DNA of 64,000 nt from Ottelia alismoides (taxonomy: Eukaryota > Streptophyta > Magnoliopsida > Alismatales > Hydrocharitaceae), in NCBI GenBank assembly GCA_037367405.1, contig JAZKJV010005542.1, positions 732,501 through 796,500 of the forward strand, written 5' to 3'. The position numbers and the translations under genes are program-made. This document shows, piece by piece, positions 59,501-64,000 of this stretch (positions within the stretch are counted from its first letter, which is position 1; every line of letters begins with the position of its first letter). The notes under the pieces are model-generated. The model saw only the letters and a program-made list of their open reading frames with translations. It did no database searches and was not told where the DNA came from.

Positions 59501-60270
59501 AGTAAATCTGAGAAGACGGTACTATTGGTGTGTCTATCAACTATACTGGTTATAGGATCTATGGAGATCAGACACGATAAATAATCATCAAAGTCCTGCC
59601 AATCAAAATCGGTGTATGAGCCCGAGGGATAAGAATCTGAATCACAAGAAATATATTCTGCTTCGCTACCCAAGTCACAATAATCAGCCTCTAAGGGGTC
59701 ATGTTCCACGCGTACGCTCTCCGAACTCTCATCTATTGTCATTTGTGGCTCTGTAGTATCTGAATATGTGACAAGAGCTCGTGAAATCGGATCTATCCAA
59801 ATGGCTTCATCATCTGTAATCACAAAATCACACTCCTGGTGGATGTCTAGCTCTGAGTTTGTCATCTATTTTAAAATTTGCTCTGAGCAAGCTGAATCTA
59901 TGGCTCTGATATCCTTAGTCGTCTCTATTTATATACTCTCACCCTCGACATCAAAAGATACCTTCTTGCTATCATGATCGGGCACTGCCTTGGATGTGTC
60001 CAAGAAGGATCATCCTAAAATGATGGGGGTATTGATCATGCATTCAAGGATCTTCATGTCCAACACAACGAAGTCCACGAGGAATTCCATGCCCTGAATT
60101 GTGATGACAACATCCTTTAGTAACCCCATTGGCCTCTTAGACATATCTATCTACAAACTGGAGAGATGCCCTTCTCTATCTAAGAGGGCCAAACTCGAAT
60201 TGGTCAAGGAAGACAACCGGAGGAGGTTAATCGATGAACTGTTGTCTAATAGAGTCCGATCGAACCGATT
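56589..60270 (-). pseudogene. pol: pol of element B: protease, RT, RNase H, integrase
   Basis: Protease region about 59900-60270, with the active-site stretch LLDNSSSINLL (the Gly after the catalytic Asp is changed). Acidic spacer 59413-59865 (open). Pre-RT 59050-59403 (CKAIRWTVADLQ). RT with FMDD at 58670-58681. RNase H 57818-58246 ([24 protein letters not shown]). Integrase remnants follow, and the C-terminal segment KGPYLVIKMLDSGSINIFEL is at 56589-56792. Blocks sit in at least three registers, so frameshifts as well as stops have accumulated. By eye the protein is close to that of element A. Confidence 0.85.
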
Positions 60271-60746
60271 CTCATGAATGTGTCATCTGACAGAAAGGGC
60301 TCCTACATTAGGTCCCTTGGCTGGCAATCAGTTCTGGATGGTGAAGCAAGTAGCATGAGTGAGCACGTGAATTTCTGCATTGTGATTTCACCTCTTCTTC
60401 CTACAGATTGGGGTCTTCTCTCTGAGGTTCTTTTGGAAAAGATGGATATGCTAAAGTGCCTCCTGAAAAGTCAGCTGGATCTGAAATATGTCTAGATCTG
60501 CTCATTGAACTCTATGTGTTGTCTTTTTTTGGAATTTTCTGTTTTAGGGACCTTCCCTTAGAGAAGTGCTTGAGGGAAGGGGATAGAGGGACCCTCCTCA
60601 GAAGAATGAGGTAGAGGAGTGGGTTTCCGTGCAGGCATAGTGATGGAATCCATGCAAACATAATCAATATCAATGGATGGATTCAAAAGAGATACATAAA
60701 CCTTTCCTTTATTCGTATTTTTTATTATTGAAGTTTTTCCATTTTT

Positions 60747-61091
60747 TTATTTTGTAAAAATATCCTCAGGTAAAGGAGAGGACAAAATAATTGTCTGGCT
60801 CTTGGTGGCATCAGTATGATCGACAACATCTGAACTTGCAGCATCAATAATGCGCTCTGACCTATCATCTGGTAATCTGGTGGATTCAGTACGACTGTCT
60901 GCAATTGGGGATACAACAACATCAACACCATCATCTGGATAATCATCCTTGGTGGCTTCAACACCACCACCATCATCATCTTTAGAGGCATTAGTACCAC
61001 TCTTGACTCCATCTAGCACCCTAGAATCTGTATCGTAGTGTCTCCTAGACGAGTTGCCGTCGTTTGGCTTCCTACCGCTCCTAAGTGTCAC
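60747..61091 (-). pseudogene. Gag-Pol acidic linker of element B with intact TLRSGR
   Basis: This 114-codon frame begins MTLRSGRKPNDGN and is rich in Asp, Ser and Thr (DDDGGGVEATKDD). TLRSGR is the Athila Gag-end motif; element A has the mutated TLWSGR. The repeat-like VEAT/TDAT units agree with 7466-8005. Confidence 0.75.
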
Positions 61092-61099
61092 AAAATCAG

Positions 61100-62480
61100 C
61101 ATCAAATAAATAATGAATGTCATCCAGATTGTCACCATGATAGGAGGTCTCTGTAGTCTATACCTGCTCATGCTTACTCTTCATATTGTTTGGGTTAGGT
61201 TCAATCTATGCAGGTATGGCATCCTTGCCCTTGATTATTTCCCTCATCTACTGTCAGAACTCGTCCATCTCTCACTGCAAGGTAGCTTGCTACTCGGACA
61301 GCATGTCGGTGAGATCATTAAGGGTCAGGCTCTCATACGAATGTAAATGAGGACCGGACGGGTTGGCCCGTTGTAAATGAGGTTGACTTTGCTTGTGTTA
61401 TTGGTATGAGTGAGGAAGAGGATGGGGGTATTGCTGATGAGGTTGTTGCTGCCTCCACTGTTGACCCTAGTATGAGGGTCGAGGACCATGCTGCTACTTC
61501 TAGGAATACTGGGGTTGTTGTGGTTGGGCGCCCTACCATGTTTGTGATGAAGGATGGTGATAGGATTGAGCACCTCCAGTCGTCCATATGAAGCTTGGGT
61601 GGTCACGATGGATCCCAGGTTGGGGATGGTACTGGGAGTACCAAATCCCGTTGACTTCTGTCAACAGCTCCTGCTTCTCACAAACTAGCAGGGAAAGGGA
61701 TGCCAAGAGCTGATTCAGCTGATACACCACAAATTAAGAATCTGAGGAAGGGGTGGTGGTAATTGGTAAAGCGGGATTGACTGGATCGGCTCCACCTGAA
61801 TGTGATGGAACTGACAGTACAAAGGGAAGGGTTGAAATGAACTACTCCATGAATCAGTATGTGACCTAGAATGTGCTTGAGAAGCCGTCTCTACCTCTTG
61901 GAGACACATGGTCTTGGTCTTCATGTCACTAAGAGTTTGATCCATCTCATCAATCTTATTGAGCTTGGGAAGTCAGTGGCACATCTTCTTCTCAATAATA
62001 TCCATCTGATCCAACTTCTAGCTGATGATTCCCATATCGGCAATTAAAGACTCTGCTAGTATTTCTGTCTCATAAGAGGAAGAAGGACCGGCCTTAATAC
62101 ATGCTATCCTTTGATATGAATCACCTGCGGGAGGCTTCCCCTAAGTATAGACCTAAGTCATGGACATCACAGTGTAGTTTTCATCCATCTCCTCTTAAAT
62201 GACCCAGAACTGATCTTCATCCATGTCAAAATATGAACTTCCACACGAGACGTTCACAATCCCCTGCAGCTCAAGTGTCAGCCCATAGAAGAAACTCTAG
62301 ATGAGGTTGGGCTTGCTGGACTTATGGTGGGCGATGAGCTCTCAGAATCGATCCCATGCTTCTTGTAATTGCTCATTAGGGATCATGGTGAAGTTGTTAA
62401 TCATGACACTAGCTGCATTGGTCCGACTGAGCAGAAAATACATGTTTATATAGTTCGGTCCGGAGCAGCTTCCAAGTGGT
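61100..62480 (-). pseudogene. gag: gag of element B, truncated by an insertion
   Basis: 61533-61730 and 61715-61945 correspond to the Gln-rich C-terminal part and the helix of the element A Gag (DQTLSDMKTKTMCLQE against QTLSNLKTQIMCLQE). DNA at 62280-62480 corresponds to the Gag core (EAWDRF, CPHHG region) at 9230-9420. At 62480 homology to A stops (A continues from about 9420) and a TGTTGG-initiated repeat begins. Confidence 0.75.
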
Positions 62481-64000
62481 TGTTGGACATGCGAGCCCAC
62501 GACGAGCCATTATGCAATAAATATTATTGCAACTCACTCCTTAATCTGAAATGAGGAATAACTAATTTGTATAATAGGTCTTTTAGTACAATTATGGTTA
62601 TGTACCATGTCCATCTTAATGATCATACAACTATTGATTCAATTATTGAATTATAGAGGCTGGTGCTGGGATGAATATCTAAAGAGTTAGAATGAGGACT
62701 CATCAAGCACTGTCAAATGATTATTAAGATGTGATCTCCAACCTGAGTAGGAGATGGCAATCCTTGTCTCTAAAGGATGATATCTGACCAACCTCTTGAT
62801 GCAGGTCCTCTGCATAGGAATAGATATTCGGAGGTGTCAGATTAGTTAGGTTAAAGAGTTGACTTAACGAGATCGAGGTAACCAAAAACCTTTGTCGTAT
62901 GCTGTCATGGTATAGGAAGGCATCCTCTGACCAGAGACAGATGTGTTATTATATGACTGAGTATGTACATTTGGTAGACCGATACGTTGATGGCCTAATC
63001 AAGGTCTATATACGGGCGAGCTGGTGTGCACATAAGGGCATATGAGTAATATGATCTCTTAAAGGGATCATACAGGTTCATTTACTGAACCGAAAGACAT
63101 GAGCTCACTCATGAGATATTGGGATTCATATTCCGTGCACGGTCGTATCGCTTTGGAAGCTTGACTGAATTTATAGGTTCGATATATTCTTTTGGAAAGT
63201 ATATGATTAACACCATGGTATGATATATGCGTTTGGAAAGTATATGATCGATACCAACTCCCAATGGTCGAATGAGAAAACTTAATGATAAACCCCATAA
63301 GGAGATAGTCTAAAAGAGATCTAAAAAATTTCGGGTTTAATCTAGGTCTTCCAGTATGTAGGATGTAGAGGTATTAGGAATACCTGCATGTGATGTGATC
63401 ATAAATGATTGTATAACCATGACGCTTCCATTCCTAGGGAGTGATGAAACGGGTCTGGCTTTTAGTGACTCCTCTCAATAGAGAAGTGATCTGATCTTGG
63501 TCCAAATGTTGGACATTGATCTGAATATGATTCAGATGCAATGAGAAGATTAGATTGGTGGTCTTGATTTAATCAAGCATATATAGGAGGCCCACAAGAT
63601 CTGAATTTGAGATGTGATCTCAATATCCAAGTAACTATACGTGGAACAATACAATCACCCTGTCCTTATCTCCAAGTATCCAGGAGAAAGCGCATTATCC
63701 TTGAAGGAGTTCAAGAATGATTCCATTATTGATTTATATATATCCAAGCATTGAGATATGGATGATTAAATGTGATTTAATAGTAAAATATGATATGAAA
63801 TTGATTCGTATTATTTATCCATATAAAAAGAGCTATCTAAGATAATTAAATGTGATTTAATTATCAAAGATGTGAATAATGTGAATGTGATCCATATTAT
63901 TTAGGAACATGAGAATAGAGATTCAAGATGATTAAATATGATTTAATTTTCATGGATATAAATAATGTGGATAATACTATCCATATTAATCAGGTTATTA
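62481..64000. repeat. LTR-like repeat, copy 2, inserted in gag of element B
   Basis: It starts TGTTGGACATG and follows copy 1 (24870 on) closely to the window edge, including CCATGACGCTTCCATTCC and the AATGTGATTTAATTATC units at the end. The five bases before it are GTGGT; the other end lies outside the window. Confidence 0.65.

Larger units (their letters stand above)
50613..62480 (-). mobile_element. Athila-like Ty3/gypsy element B, 5' end lost
   Basis: Same layout as element A: 3' LTR 50613-54247, PPT, non-coding 3' region, hairpins 56074-56430, pol, acidic linker with intact TLRSGR, and gag up to 62480. There another LTR-like repeat interrupts it, and the remainder of gag, leader and 5' LTR lie outside. 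It is more decayed than A, with several frameshifts as well as stops. Confidence 0.88.

Noticed and set aside
1..64000. tRNA and rRNA genes
   Set aside because: No cloverleaf with A and B boxes and no conserved rRNA segment was found by eye. The TGGCGCC sites are retroelement primer sites, not tRNA genes.

Overview
The window looks like nuclear DNA of a flowering plant, from a heterochromatic, repeat-saturated stretch. It is AT-rich and holds no intact gene. Nearly everything recognisable is retroelement sequence: Athila-type Ty3/gypsy elements, a Ty1/copia remnant, RTE-type LINE fragments and small DNA-transposon-like pieces. Families are assigned from protein motifs (FMDD reverse transcriptase, TLRSGR linker, DDE integrase, copia zinc knuckle and integrase) and from LTR, PBS and PPT signals. 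The species cannot be named from what is visible.

Layout. (1) 1-14835: minus-strand Athila-like element A. Its 3' LTR runs off the left edge and carries an RTE LINE fragment. Inward come the PPT, a 1.6-kb non-coding 3' region, a hairpin array, a pol frame broken almost only by stop codons, protease, acidic linker, gag, a leader, a PBS and a 3.3-kb 5' LTR. (2) 14836-17460: AC-rich repeats, a small MITE-like insertion with a 6-bp duplication, and an unrecognised 227-codon reading frame. (3) 17480-24869: decayed minus-strand element C (3' LTR end, PPT, hairpins, integrase), AT-rich LTR-like DNA, a truncated plus-strand copia element, and a fragment of Athila 3' non-coding DNA. (4) 24870-35298: an LTR-like repeat that recurs at 62481, then a plus-strand Athila-like LTR facing minus-strand LTR pieces, forming a large imperfect inverted repeat. 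(5) 35299-45534: element D, a structurally complete 10.2-kb LTR element with a perfect 5-bp target duplication (CAATG). It codes only for a long unrecognised protein with a retropepsin-like domain and has no RT or integrase. (6) 45540-49195: exon-like pieces of an unknown gene or transposon, then the 5' part of an RTE LINE carrying a CACTA-type MITE. (7) 49196-62480: AT-rich LTR-like DNA, then element B, a more decayed relative of A, interrupted in gag by the second copy of the LTR-like repeat, which runs to the right edge.

How the parts relate. A, B, C and D share LTR ends (TGATGA...TCATCA type), a PPT core (AAGTATAGGGG in element sense) and a 3' hairpin array whose 3' arms repeat that PPT core. 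A and D also share an Asp-type PBS and a leader box. This suggests that D, which lacks replication enzymes, was moved in trans by an Athila relative such as A or B. The conserved hairpin/PPT array is the least easily explained structure in the window and my main candidate for something not well described.
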